Positions 1 to 7,241 of a DNA stretch of 34,250 nucleotides are shown here, one piece after another. The stretch is from Sphingomonadales bacterium (GTDB lineage: Bacteria; Pseudomonadota; Alphaproteobacteria; Sphingomonadales; Kordiimonadaceae). The stretch's first letter is position 1; every line of letters begins with the position of its first letter. Below the pieces are notes generated by a model, which was given only the letters and a program-made list of their open reading frames with translations, ran no database searches and had not been told where the DNA came from. A program made the translations under genes and the position numbers. The stretch lies in NCBI GenBank assembly GCA_011088215.1, contig JAALKD010000038.1, forward strand, positions 1 to 34,250, in the 5' to 3' direction.

Positions 1-148
1 TCTACCAGACCACCGTCCACATCTCCCTTCCATATCAACTATGTCAAAGAACAAATCTTGTGTTCATCTCAACTGGTACAACCAGATATCGTTTCCCACA
101 AAAAAACCGTCGGTGCGTAACGCGCTATTGGTTGCGCCCCGTCGGTGG
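1..148 (-). other. 5' leader of an rRNA operon (pre-16S), gene outside window
   Basis: Read on the minus strand, this stretch holds no convincing protein. Towards the left edge it carries the pattern TTCTTTGACAT, then a purine-rich segment GAAGGGAGATGTGGACGG. From memory this resembles the leader directly in front of 16S rRNA in many alphaproteobacteria. The 16S gene itself is not in the window. Two ORFs of 61 and 85 codons that cross this region are judged spurious. Confidence 0.72.
42..53 (-). promoter_or_regulatory. boxA-like antitermination signal in rRNA leader
   Basis: The minus strand reads TGTTCTTTGACA, which differs from the Escherichia coli rrn boxA (TGCTCTTTAACA) at two positions. 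In rRNA leaders this element loads NusB and NusE to prevent Rho-dependent termination. Its place about 100 bases downstream of the predicted start point fits that role. Confidence 0.65.
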
Positions 149-154
149 AGGCGG

Positions 155-206
155 GTTATAGGGGGCATAAGGTATCCTGTCAAACCCCTTTTTTCTTTTT
201 TTTCAA
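155..206 (-). promoter_or_regulatory. rRNA operon promoter (probable) with A-rich upstream element
   Basis: On the minus strand a perfect -35 hexamer TTGACA (178-183) is separated by exactly 17 bases from a -10 hexamer TATAAC (155-160). Upstream of the -35, positions about 187-206 are almost pure A on the minus strand, like an UP element. Downstream of the -10 comes a GC-rich start region and then a boxA-bearing leader. A near-consensus promoter of this kind with no coding sequence after it is what stable RNA operons have. Transcription should start near 148 and run out of the window to the left. The identification as rrn is inference from this and from the leader. Confidence 0.8.
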
Positions 207-359
207 AAAAGCGAAACAAACGCTGAAAACAAGGCGTTAGGCGCCGAAAGTATCGCACAACACGTAAATTAAGAAATAAAATTTCATCTATAAGAGCGAT
301 AGCTAAAACGCAGACAATCAATTACCCAAAAAACGAGACCCAAATGGGCATAGAAAGCG

Positions 360-1082
360 TCATCCTGAGCGAATCCGAGAAAGAACGCCCGCTACCAACC
401 GGTCGCACCGTGCACCATCAAAACCAAAACTATCATTTATTTGCAGCTGGTACATATCATCCAGCTGGGCTCTTAGCCTCTTAAGGGCCCGGTGTTGTCG
501 TGTTTTCACGGTATTTGCTTCCAGTCCCAGAGCATCCGCCGTTTCTCGAATCGTCATTTGCTCAACTATGCGCAATACAAACACTGTCCTGAACTCATCG
601 GGCAAACTATCGATTGCAGATTCAATCAAACGCCTTAGTGCATGACCGTGGGCCAATTGATCCGGCAAAATCATATCATCACTACCTATCGATTCAGTTG
701 CGGTTTCCACGGTGTAGGCGTCAGACGAAGAAATACGCTTCATTTTGGCTGAAAGCTCTCGTTTTTTTGCAAGTGCTTCATTGACAACAATCCTTGTCAG
801 CCATCCTGGGAAACTGCCTTTTTCTCCATACTGGTTCAGTTTCTGATACGCCTTTATATAGGCTTCTTGGAGTGCATCCTCGGCGTCTGCGTCATTTTTC
901 AAAATACTGCGAGCCACACGAAATAATCGTTGGTTGTAACGACGCATGATGATTTCAAAAGCACTGATATCGCCACCGAGGACATTCGCAATGACTTTAG
1001 TATCGCTGACGCCTGCATTCCCGATATCTATATTGCGCCGGCCATCTACAGAATTATCGGTCCCAATTGGGCTATGGCCCAT
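360..1082 (-). CDS. ECF-family RNA polymerase sigma factor
   Basis: This 240-aa protein has the two domains of an extracytoplasmic function sigma factor. Region 2 lies at about residues 40-110, with RYNQRLFRVARSIL and the acidic DAEDALQEAYIKAY block. Region 4 lies at about 160-215, with the helix-turn-helix MTIRETADALGLEANTVKTR. The N-terminus is about 35 residues longer than usual and the C-terminus has a short extra tail containing FDGARCDRLVAGVL, a motif I associate with ECF26-like factors (weak inference). It is the last gene of a minus-strand operon: its ATG overlaps the end of the cytochrome c gene by 11 bases, so translation is probably coupled. No anti-sigma factor is recognisable nearby, which leaves open how its activity is controlled. 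The 1-359 interval downstream holds no other gene. Confidence 0.9.
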   Translation of the reverse strand: MGHSPIGTDNSVDGRRNIDIGNAGVSDTKVIANVLGGDISAFEIIMRRYNQRLFRVARSILKNDADAEDALQEAYIKAYQKLNQYGEKGSFPGWLTRIVVNEALAKKRELSAKMKRISSSDAYTVETATESIGSDDMILPDQLAHGHALRRLIESAIDSLPDEFRTVFVLRIVEQMTIRETADALGLEANTVKTRQHRALKRLRAQLDDMYQLQINDSFGFDGARCDRLVAGVLSRIRSG

Positions 1083-1560
1083 CTTGCTCTCCTCCGCATC
1101 TTTCCGCAGAAATGCTTTCGATCATCAAATACTCAACCAACGCTCGCCGACCTGAGTCATTCTTTACGCCAGCATAACCCATTGACGTATTTGGAACCAT
1201 CTTCCGAGGAGATAGCAAAAACTGGTCCAAGCTTTCCTTGCTCCATACAATGCCTGAGTTTCGCATCGCCACTGAATAGCGATATCCTTCAACACTGCCT
1301 GCACTTCGACCAGCCAAACCACAATGTTTAGGTCCGGTCCGATTATAAGTGAATGCATGGCAGGCAACACAGCGTCCATATAGTTTTTCACCCAAACGAA
1401 ACAATTCTGAATCATTTGACGTATCCGATTTCGCTGCTGCACTCGTTGCGCCAAATATTGATTGAACCACGGCTATACTCATTGAAGCCACCAACAACGC
1501 AAAAACCAAGGAACGCGCTTTTGAGCGCGCTCCATTCATTTTAGGAAAGTTCGACCCCAT
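1072..1560 (-). CDS. Exported class I-like cytochrome c
   Basis: The 162-aa product begins with a basic stretch and a hydrophobic segment (about residues 16-40) ending ATSAAAKS, a typical signal peptide, so the mature protein should be periplasmic. The haem attachment motif CVACH is at residues 64-68. The distal methionine ligand is probably in NTSMGYAG, the usual position in small monohaem cytochromes. I chose the ATG at 1558-1560 because it overlaps the stop of the upstream ferritin-like gene as TAATG, a coupling arrangement; an in-frame start 60 bases earlier would lie inside that gene. Its 3' end overlaps the sigma factor gene. Electron partner unknown; context links it to the ferritin-like protein and the ECF factor. 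Confidence 0.88.
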   Translation of the reverse strand: MGSNFPKMNGARSKARSLVFALLVASMSIAVVQSIFGATSAAAKSDTSNDSELFRLGEKLYGRCVACHAFTYNRTGPKHCGLAGRSAGSVEGYRYSVAMRNSGIVWSKESLDQFLLSPRKMVPNTSMGYAGVKNDSGRRALVEYLMIESISAERCGGEQDGP

Positions 1561-2150
1561 TATGAAACAAAAGCGGAAGGTACCGGATTCAAACCAAGCG
1601 CCTGTCGTAAAACAGCCCAATGCATCGCCTCGTCACCCAATATGCTCGCTGCCGCAGTTGCCAAGTCTCGGTTGTCAAACAAAGGCAAAGCACCAAGATA
1701 AGCGCTAACAGCACCCTTCTCCAGAGACGCAGCAAATTCAAGAACATCGCGTTCCCGCTTCAGCCTGGATGTAGGGAAGTTATATGTTTCAGGTGGCTCA
1801 TTCACTTTGCCGCCCAGCTTTTCAATCGTTTGTGCAAGCACATCCGCATGCTCTTTGTGGTGTCCCTGAAATGAAACAGCTACACTCAAGGTACCAGATG
1901 ACAAAAGTCCGCTTTCCGCACCTAACTGGTACGCCGCGATTGCTTCTCGCTCTGCTCCTAGCGCCGTATTCAAGATAGTCACGTCACTATTTTCACTGGC
2001 CTTATGCGACGCTGCCAGCGCGTCATTGCCACCAATTAATGCGACGGCTGCCGCCGAGAGGCCCACGGCTCCCGAATTAATCAAAAATTTCCGCCGTGCC
2101 TTTAGATTGGTCTCTTTTGCCTGTGTCCAATTTTTCAATAAAGCCGTCAT
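1560..2150 (-). CDS. Tat-exported ferritin-like domain protein
   Basis: This 196-aa protein starts with a twin-arginine type signal: ARRKFLINSG followed by an Ala/Gly-rich hydrophobic stretch and DALAAS. The mature part is helical with ferritin-like fold marks: LGAEREAIAAYQLG near residue 65, FQGHHKEHADVL near residue 95, and DEAMHWAVLRQALG near residue 175, which offer Glu/His metal-ligand candidates (ExxxxxxY and ExxH patterns). It resembles the Ferritin_2 family (PF13668). The start at 2148-2150 is preceded by GGGAG about 6 bases upstream. It heads the operon with cytochrome c and the ECF sigma factor. Metal or redox handling in the periplasm is plausible; the actual function is not known to me. 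Confidence 0.85.
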   Translation of the reverse strand: MTALLKNWTQAKETNLKARRKFLINSGAVGLSAAAVALIGGNDALAASHKASENSDVTILNTALGAEREAIAAYQLGAESGLLSSGTLSVAVSFQGHHKEHADVLAQTIEKLGGKVNEPPETYNFPTSRLKRERDVLEFAASLEKGAVSAYLGALPLFDNRDLATAAASILGDEAMHWAVLRQALGLNPVPSAFVS

Positions 2151-2279
2151 CGTATGCTCCCAACAAAATTAAAGAGGTCCTGTGCCTCAATAAATAAGAT
2201 GTATAGGAAGCCGAAAAGGTTCCCGGCATATAGAGCGACTATAGAAGAGAGCCCTGCTGGCGATAAAAAACGTGGGAAT

Positions 2280-2888
2280 TTATCGGCGGTATGCTTTGAG
2301 AATACGCACCGGTGGATCAATAATTTGGCCAGCCGTATAAGCGTCGTCGCCCTTAGTGGTTTTGGTTTTGTGAATCGTTCGCACCACGTCCATACCTTTG
2401 GTAACCCGGGCGAATGCCGCAAATCCCTGGCCGTCCCCTGATACTGCACGACCGCCACCCATATCCAATGAAGGTTGATCGCCGACACAGATAAAGAAAG
2501 CTGCCCCGCCGCCGGTGCCAACGGCGCCGCGCGCCAGTGAAACCACGCCGTCTTTGTGGAGAATACCTGTTCGACCGGTTGTTTCATGAGCCACAGGCGG
2601 CAACCCCTCGGTTCCGGCCAGCACGCCGCCCTGGATCACACTGATTTTCGGGGAACCGTTGTCATTGTCCGGGTACACAGTTCTGTAAAAGCCGCCATTG
2701 GTGATCAACCCTGCATCGATATGCGCGAGAAAACTACCGCTTGAAATCGGAGCCCGATCAATCAACACTTCAATTTCAATAATACCTTTGTCCGTCTCTA
2801 ATACTACATGAACGGGTTCTGCACCGCCCCGCCCCGCCCCGATTATCAGAGCTGTAAACACGCCCACAGCCAGCCAAAAGTTTTTCAT
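2280..2888 (-). CDS. Exported cyclophilin-type peptidyl-prolyl isomerase
   Basis: The 202-aa product has a signal peptide (residues 1 to about 23, ending GAGRGGAEP) and then a cyclophilin domain: VVLETDKGIIEIEVLIDRAP, GGFYRTVYPDNDNG, VIQGG and GVVSLARG, and GFAAFARVTKGMDVVRTI. These correspond to the family's N-terminal strand, the substrate-binding FHR/IQGG region and the FGxVxxGMDVV motif. The usual Phe-His-Arg is altered to Phe-Tyr-Arg and the FFI motif is present (AAFFICVGDQP). It should catalyse cis-trans isomerisation of X-Pro bonds in periplasmic proteins. The 129-base gap to the ferritin-like gene downstream and the 83-base gap to the amidohydrolase upstream could allow co-transcription, but I cannot tell. 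Confidence 0.9.
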   Translation of the reverse strand: MKNFWLAVGVFTALIIGAGRGGAEPVHVVLETDKGIIEIEVLIDRAPISSGSFLAHIDAGLITNGGFYRTVYPDNDNGSPKISVIQGGVLAGTEGLPPVAHETTGRTGILHKDGVVSLARGAVGTGGGAAFFICVGDQPSLDMGGGRAVSGDGQGFAAFARVTKGMDVVRTIHKTKTTKGDDAYTAGQIIDPPVRILKAYRR

Positions 2889-2971
2889 CGCAACGCTCCC
2901 TCGTTTTTATTGCACTCACGATACGGGCATACCCCTCAGAAAAGCAACAATTGGGCAATGCAACAATTGGG

Positions 2972-4447
2972 TCAATCAGCGTCAGCGCGCCTAAACGCAA
3001 GGAATTCACGGCGATTTTTCGGGCCGAAAGTCAAAAAGTGAGGGTCGGGGCCGTCTTTGGCCGCCAGCTTGCGGCTCGAAAGCCTGTCCGCGACTTGGGC
3101 TTTCGAAACCGCTGCTGCGTCAATACCGTATGGTTTGGTTGCATTCAGTCCAAATACCTTAGCACGCAGCGTGGGAGTTATTTCTGGATAACCATGCTTT
3201 TCCCGTAGCGCCTCAGAAATCTGGAAGGCGCGGAAGGCCTGAATTTGATCTTGCGGAGAGCCGTACCAAATGGAATCGGTTCCCCAAATAACATTATCTT
3301 CTCCCACATAGCGCAGCAGCTTACCCATACCGTGGGCAGCTGAATCCGGGTCTTGCATCAACATACGCCATGTTGAACCAAGATCCGCATATACGTTAGC
3401 GTTAGAAGCCACATCATTATCGAGCAGCGATTGCACTAATGCATCGATTCCATCTTTGCCTTCGCCTGGCGCAAATGCCGTTTCAGCTTTACCCGGCACA
3501 AAGCCCGAATGATAAACAAGGAAGTTCAGGTCGGGATACATTTTGGCGACGATACCGATGTCATCTGACCGGCTGTGTTCATATGACTGTGGACCAAAGG
3601 GAATACCTTTGTGCACCGCGATATTCTTAATGCCCAGCGACCGTGCCTTTTCGAGAAACGGTATGCCACTGTCTTGGTCATTCAGCCAAAAACCTTTCCC
3701 GTCCGGACCCCACTGAGTATAGATTTTCCAAGCCGAAACTTCCCATTTTTCGGCCAGCTCATCCATTCTGTCCAAGTCGCCGTCCTGGTTTGGATTTACC
3801 CGCCCATGTACCAGCAAGCGTTGGCCGCTGCCCTCGCCATTCAACAGTTGTTTGGTAACTTCAGCCTCTTCTATCTTTAATGGCTCGGAATCAGGGCCGG
3901 ACGGCACGAACGTCAGCACCATCATATCAGTGTCGCTATCGACAAAAACATCCTTTACGAACTGGTCACCCGACAGGCATTCCAGATAATCAAGGCCTTC
4001 CATTTCGGCTGTCTTGCATGCTTGCACCTTAGGCATGCCAAAAAACGGTTGCCGTCCGTCAGGCACATCATCACGCCACGCACCGTGCGGGTTGATGAAA
4101 TGACCGTGCACATCAAATATATACTCATCGCCAGCCACTGCGCTCTCTGCTGCCGCAGTTTCAAACCGGGCTTCTTTGGGGACTTCAAAATAGCTACCGG
4201 TTTTACCAACGGCCGCATTCACAGCATTTAACGATAGCAGTGTACTTGCGGCACCGCAGGCACCAACCAAAAATGAACGCCTGTCCTGCCCCAGCCTGCG
4301 CGCGGCAGCGTCAGCGTCTATCATCGCGGTCCGGTTACCCTCAGCACAGTGTTTAGGCAGCGCAATTGGTTCAAATTCGCCGTTCGATGCATTGTCGATT
4401 TTGATTGGTAAACGCATACCGTCAGGATCGTGGTGATACTTGCGCAT
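2972..4447 (-). CDS. Amidohydrolase family protein with internal Tat-like signal
   Basis: This 491-aa protein belongs to the Amidohydro_2 (PF04909) type of TIM-barrel metal-dependent hydrolase. The first metal pair is in FDVHGHF (about residue 115). Later ligand candidates are in IAVHKG, LVYHSGF and the terminal acidic motif WGTDSIWYG. The substrate cannot be read from sequence. An unusual feature is a hydrophilic N-terminal segment of about 55 residues in front of DRRSFLVGACGAASTLLSLNAVNAA, which looks like a Tat signal. Either the true start is further in, or the protein has an extended signal region; conserved-looking residues before the RR pair (HHDPDGMRLPIKID) favour the long form. Upstream is a 236-base divergent region. 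Confidence 0.85.
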   Translation of the reverse strand: MRKYHHDPDGMRLPIKIDNASNGEFEPIALPKHCAEGNRTAMIDADAAARRLGQDRRSFLVGACGAASTLLSLNAVNAAVGKTGSYFEVPKEARFETAAAESAVAGDEYIFDVHGHFINPHGAWRDDVPDGRQPFFGMPKVQACKTAEMEGLDYLECLSGDQFVKDVFVDSDTDMMVLTFVPSGPDSEPLKIEEAEVTKQLLNGEGSGQRLLVHGRVNPNQDGDLDRMDELAEKWEVSAWKIYTQWGPDGKGFWLNDQDSGIPFLEKARSLGIKNIAVHKGIPFGPQSYEHSRSDDIGIVAKMYPDLNFLVYHSGFVPGKAETAFAPGEGKDGIDALVQSLLDNDVASNANVYADLGSTWRMLMQDPDSAAHGMGKLLRYVGEDNVIWGTDSIWYGSPQDQIQAFRAFQISEALREKHGYPEITPTLRAKVFGLNATKPYGIDAAAVSKAQVADRLSSRKLAAKDGPDPHFLTFGPKNRREFLAFRRADAD

Positions 4448-4629
4448 TTTATTCCCCTAATTTGCCCAAAAAAGATTGCTCCCAATATAGAGAAGATTAA
4501 GCCCCAGTCCACTAACTTGCGCCAAACTGCCCGCGAATAGCGTCTAAACTCCCACTATTGAGGTGACCAATCGAGACAACTATCCCGGAATTCAGCTATT
4601 ATGCTGCTGCAACAGCCCGCCGCGGCAGC

Positions 4630-4660
4630 TTGACGGACCAACTTTTTGATAGACTATAAC
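4630..4660 (+). promoter_or_regulatory. Candidate promoter for the PD40 gene
   Basis: TTGACG at 4630-4635 and TATAAC at 4655-4660 look like -35 and -10 boxes, but the 19-base spacer is longer than optimal. The position, 24 bases before the TTG start codon, is suitable. The rest of the divergent gap (4448-4629) shows nothing I can name. Confidence 0.35.
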
Positions 4661-4683
4661 ATTTCAAAATCGGAGGAAAAATC

Positions 4684-5595
4684 TTGCCCAAATTGAGGCT
4701 CTGTGTGGCCATCGTGACATCGCAAATCTTATTTGGAACCGCAGCCACGGCTGACACCTGTACAGTAAGCAACCATGAAGCCCCTGCTTTGTTGGCGCCC
4801 GGTACAATATCCAATACTGGCGATGAGGTATTTCGTGGTGTGTTTAATCCGGACGGCTCAGAATTCTATTTTTTCCGATCACTGGGCCCAAATGAAAATT
4901 ATGGAATATTCAAAAGCACCAAAGGCGACCTAGACGTTTGGGGCAAAGCAGAACGCGTTATTTTGGGTTCTGCATACTCAGATCTCTACCCAACGATTTC
5001 ACCAAGCGGCAACGAAATGATTTTCGTTTCCTACCGGCCAGCCACAAAGGAAGCACAGGAAAAGCCAAGTGCGAACATTTGGTCATCAAAGATCGAGATT
5101 GGCACTTGGGGGCAACCAACATTGCTCGGCGTCCTTAGCAATTCTCAAAATTATGACAATAGGCCGCTTTTTCGCGCGAATGGGAACATTGGCTTCTCCA
5201 GCACATCACCAGACTGGCGAGCAACCCATGAATATGTTGCCGTAAGAAATGGCGTTGAATTCTCACCGCCTGCCATTGATGAAGCAAGAGAACAATTTCG
5301 TGAGTGGGCCGAAAATAAACCGGCGTTATTTGTGTGGACCTCAGATTTATCACCAAGCGGCGAAACCGCCATCATTGAAGTTTCTTCCGTCGGTGCCAAT
5401 GACAGACCGGGACCCGCAGACCTATGGATAAGTAACAAAGACCAAAACAGTTGGACGGAACCCACCCCGCTTAGCCCCCTGATCAACACCAAGGAGGGAA
5501 ATGAGAATTTCCCCACATTTTCTGATGACGGCAAAACTCTTGTTTTTGTGCGGGATTTCAAAAGTTTTTATTCGGTAAGGTTAACATGTAAGTAA
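4684..5595 (+). CDS. Exported PD40 (WD40-like) beta-propeller protein
   Basis: The 303-aa product has a signal peptide (LPKLRLCVAIVTSQILFGTA, cleavage near TADT) and then repeated blades of the PD40/TolB-propeller type: DGSEFYFFRS, YPTISPSGNEMIFVSY, SPSGETAIIEVS, and NFPTFSDDGKTLVFVRD. Such proteins bind ligands or partners in the periplasm or outside the cell; no catalytic residue is evident. The start is TTG, chosen because a perfect GGAGG (4672-4676) sits 7 bases upstream and the signal peptide begins there. It stands alone between a divergent amidohydrolase and a convergent unknown gene 16 bases away. Confidence 0.85.
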   Translation: MPKLRLCVAIVTSQILFGTAATADTCTVSNHEAPALLAPGTISNTGDEVFRGVFNPDGSEFYFFRSLGPNENYGIFKSTKGDLDVWGKAERVILGSAYSDLYPTISPSGNEMIFVSYRPATKEAQEKPSANIWSSKIEIGTWGQPTLLGVLSNSQNYDNRPLFRANGNIGFSSTSPDWRATHEYVAVRNGVEFSPPAIDEAREQFREWAENKPALFVWTSDLSPSGETAIIEVSSVGANDRPGPADLWISNKDQNSWTEPTPLSPLINTKEGNENFPTFSDDGKTLVFVRDFKSFYSVRLTCK

Positions 5596-5611
5596 CCTAA
5601 CCACGGCGAGG

Positions 5612-6310
5612 CTATGGATCGGATTTTTGCCTGAAGTCTTCGAGCATGGTTTCCAGTCGCTGCTGATAGCTGAATTGTTCAGTTGTCTGGCGCAAACTGT
5701 CTGCGAACTGTCTTTCAAAAAGAATAGAGGCGCTGCGTCCGTGATCTACCCGGTCGGTCAGGTCAGGCTTGCCTGACACTTCAGGAGACCAGCCTGGACG
5801 CAGCGCGGGAATGAAGTTGGAAAGAATTCCCTGCGCGAGTTGAAGCGGCCTGGCTGGCCGGTGAGGCACAAATGATCGTAGCGGGCCAGCGTCCTGATAG
5901 CTACGGTAAATCAGGTCTTGCTTCATACCAACGGCAGCACGGGCAACCTGACCAAGGAACAAGCGGTTTTGATAATCAGACATGCCTATGCCAGTTTCGG
6001 TCTTTTTGAGTGAGCCCAGCACCCAATCCGCCAACGACAAAACGGCACCATCTTCCAACACGATATAGCTATCGCGCAGACCTTCGATATCGACGGGGCG
6101 ATTTTCAGGTTTAAATCGCGGATAAACCGGAACGTTCAAGGGTTGCTGGGGCGACCGGGCCTGCTGTGTTTCAGGCTTTTTACCAGCTTGTTGCGCAAAT
6201 ACGGTAACGGGCAGAAGCGCGCACAAGAGAGCTGCGACGACAAGACAACGCGTAACGGCGCCCACATGCGCAAATAGCTGAGTATTAAAAACTGGCCTTC
6301 TACTCGGCAT
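5612..6310 (-). CDS. Exported protein of unknown function
   Basis: I do not recognise this 232-aa protein. It has a clear signal peptide (hydrophobic core CLVVAALLCALLPVTVF, cleavage near AQQ), a Gln/Pro-rich linker, then a domain with YIVLEDGAVLSLADWVLGSL, a FLGQVARAAVGMKQ segment, a Pro/Arg-rich middle, and a C-terminal helix with many Gln/Arg (FADSLRQTTEQFSYQQRLET). The ATG at 6308-6310 is preferred because the open frame upstream (to 6526) overlaps the divergent DUF2975 gene and the signal peptide begins at this Met. Its 3' end faces the PD40 gene. Confidence 0.7.
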   Translation of the reverse strand: MPSRRPVFNTQLFAHVGAVTRCLVVAALLCALLPVTVFAQQAGKKPETQQARSPQQPLNVPVYPRFKPENRPVDIEGLRDSYIVLEDGAVLSLADWVLGSLKKTETGIGMSDYQNRLFLGQVARAAVGMKQDLIYRSYQDAGPLRSFVPHRPARPLQLAQGILSNFIPALRPGWSPEVSGKPDLTDRVDHGRSASILFERQFADSLRQTTEQFSYQQRLETMLEDFRQKSDP

Positions 6311-6392
6311 ATTACCTGTTGCTCCTGCGCCAATATTGGTTATTTTAGCAATTTGTTGTATTTCTGTAAAACAATAATATTTAGGCGCAAAT

Positions 6393-6926
6393 ATGGCGAA
6401 CATTAACCGCAGTATAAAATTCCTACGAATAGTAGTTACAGTGACGTTGGCTTTGTTGCTAATAGCGCAGGTTTGGTTTTGGACAGCCCCAGTCTCCTTT
6501 GACTTTATTACACTAGACCATTCCACTCTAGATGACTACGGCGGCATTGACGCCCTGAATACCAAGCAAAAACTGCTCGGCTTCGCAATAGCGTCAGTCC
6601 CCTTGCTTGCAATGGTGTGGTCTTTAATCATGCTGCTAAGACTAACATCCGTTCTTGCGGCTGGTAAGTGGTTTGACCAACTCTGTGAGGACTACTGCCT
6701 CAAGGTAGGACGATGGCTGGTGATTTATGTCATCTTGAACATTCTGCACCGAACCGCACTTGTCAGTGCCATCACTATGGACAACCTGCCCGGCGATCGA
6801 CATTTGGCTATTTCTTTTTCAACAGATGATTTGTTGGCGCTGGTGCCGGCACTATTGGCGCTGATCATTGGACATATGGTCCGGCTTGCGCGCGAACAAC
6901 AAGAAGAACTCAACGAGATTATTTGA
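6393..6926 (+). CDS. DUF2975 family membrane protein
   Basis: The 177-aa protein has four predicted membrane segments: about residues 10-30, 62-84, 104-122 and 142-162. The order and loop pattern (a first extracytoplasmic loop of about 30 residues, then AGKWFDQLCEDYCLKVGRWL between segments 2 and 3) match DUF2975 (PF11188). Members are usually followed directly by a small XRE-type regulator, and that is the case here, 16 bases downstream, although the regulator appears damaged. The biochemical function of the family is not known to me. Confidence 0.85.
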   Translation: MANINRSIKFLRIVVTVTLALLLIAQVWFWTAPVSFDFITLDHSTLDDYGGIDALNTKQKLLGFAIASVPLLAMVWSLIMLLRLTSVLAAGKWFDQLCEDYCLKVGRWLVIYVILNILHRTALVSAITMDNLPGDRHLAISFSTDDLLALVPALLALIIGHMVRLAREQQEELNEII

Positions 6927-6942
6927 ATGAGGCGACAATAAT

Positions 6943-7148
6943 ATGCCGATTGTGGTTCGACTGACGCAATGCTTGCCAAACGCAAGGTCAAATCAAAAGA
7001 TTTAGCCGCGCATGTGGGCATAACTGAAGCTAACTTCAGCCTGCTGAAGTCAGGCAAAGTAAAAGGCGTGAGATTTTTGACATTATCGGCGATTTGCCAA
7101 TATTTGAACTGTCAGCCAGGCGATATCCTCGAATTTGTCGACGAATAA
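6943..7148 (+). pseudogene. Small XRE-family HTH regulator, apparent 1-base frameshift near N-terminus
   Basis: From the ATG at 6943 the frame reads MPIVVRL and then leaves the family pattern and stops. From the internal ATG at 6969 another frame reads 59 aa to TAA at 7146-7148: MLAKRKVKSKDLAAHV, then GITEANFSLLKSGKVKGVRF, then a tail ending QPGDILEFVDE. This is a complete Cro/CI-type HTH like the YozG-type regulators that accompany DUF2975. Family members usually read MPIVVRLDxMLAKRK continuously; inserting one base after CTG (6961-6963) would restore exactly that. Either one base is missing in the gene or assembly, or a shortened protein starts at 6969. The last reading has no good ribosome binding site. 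Confidence 0.75.
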
Positions 7149-7241
7149 GCCCGACAAATTATACGTGGGCACATATCTTTCCTTGAAAACCAAAGCATTT
7201 TCACATCTTATCGCCGTGGGGTCGTTAAATTTGAACCATAG

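Noticed and set aside
41..321. Two ORFs (plus 41-226, minus 64-321) at the left edge
   Set aside because: They cross the rRNA promoter and leader, have no ribosome binding site or family resemblance, and are best explained as chance.
2147..2587. 146-codon frame on the minus strand overlapping the cyclophilin gene
   Set aside because: Overlaps a well-supported cyclophilin gene in another frame; no start signal or family match.
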